DNA of 5,615 nt from Propionibacteriales bacterium (GTDB lineage: Bacteria > Actinomycetota > Actinomycetes > Propionibacteriales > Propionibacteriaceae): assembly GCA_030453285.1 (NCBI GenBank), contig JAKDKP010000186.1, positions 1 through 5,615 on the forward strand, given 5' to 3'. A program made the position numbers and the translations under genes. Shown one piece after another: positions 5,604 to 5,615 of the stretch. Numbering within the stretch: position 1 is the first letter of the stretch; the number at the start of each line of letters is the position of its first letter. The notes under the pieces were generated by a model that was given only the letters and a program-made list of their open reading frames with translations, did not search any database and was not told where the DNA came from.

Positions 5604-5615
5604 GCGTCCCCCCGG

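Overview
The window is strongly GC-rich, with third codon positions dominated by G and C, short gaps between genes and several starts that lack a Shine-Dalgarno but sit just downstream of a TANNNT box. Together with the actinobacterial forms of DapD and DapE and the dapE/LOG-family pairing, this points to a high-GC actinobacterium. A Propionibacteriaceae-like host is a guess from overall flavour, not something the sequence proves. I see no insertion sequence, phage gene, CRISPR array, tRNA or rRNA; it looks like ordinary chromosome.

Left part (1-824): a VOC/glyoxalase-fold gene running off the left edge on the minus strand, divergent from a TetR-family regulator on the plus strand. The 57-base gap holds nested inverted repeats (TAATG-C-CATTA flanked by ACTCATA/TACGAGT) that look like the regulator's operator. 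The regulator's 3' end overlaps the next gene, which is convergent, by 22 bases.

Centre (803-4569): the diaminopimelate/lysine block. A minus-strand pair, dapE (succinyl-DAP desuccinylase) followed 27 bases later by a LOG/TIGR00730-type Rossmann-fold gene, diverges from a plus-strand pair, dapD (tetrahydrodipicolinate N-succinyltransferase) and a membrane-anchored lysozyme-like protein whose ATG overlaps the dapD stop codon (TGATG). DapD makes the N-succinylated intermediate. After an aminotransferase step not encoded here, DapE removes the succinyl group to give LL-DAP, which feeds peptidoglycan and lysine. The coupled lysozyme-like protein may link precursor supply to wall remodelling, but that is inference.

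The 66-base gap between dapE and dapD is the most interesting regulatory stretch. Each ATG is preceded by a TANNNT box exactly 7 bases away (TAGGGT for dapE, TAGGCT for dapD), the pattern expected for leaderless transcripts. Both boxes are exactly 17 bases from one and the same hexamer (2723-2728), so the two promoters would share the -35 position.

Right part (4655-5590): a convergent PfkB-family sugar kinase on the minus strand, again with a TANNNT-N7-ATG start. The 85 bases between it and the lysozyme-like gene hold only small inverted and direct repeats and no convincing terminator. No stretch over 300 bases lacks a gene. No clearly new multi-gene system is visible; the points worth a second look are the shared leaderless promoter, the lysozyme-like partner of dapD, and the TetR/VOC operator.
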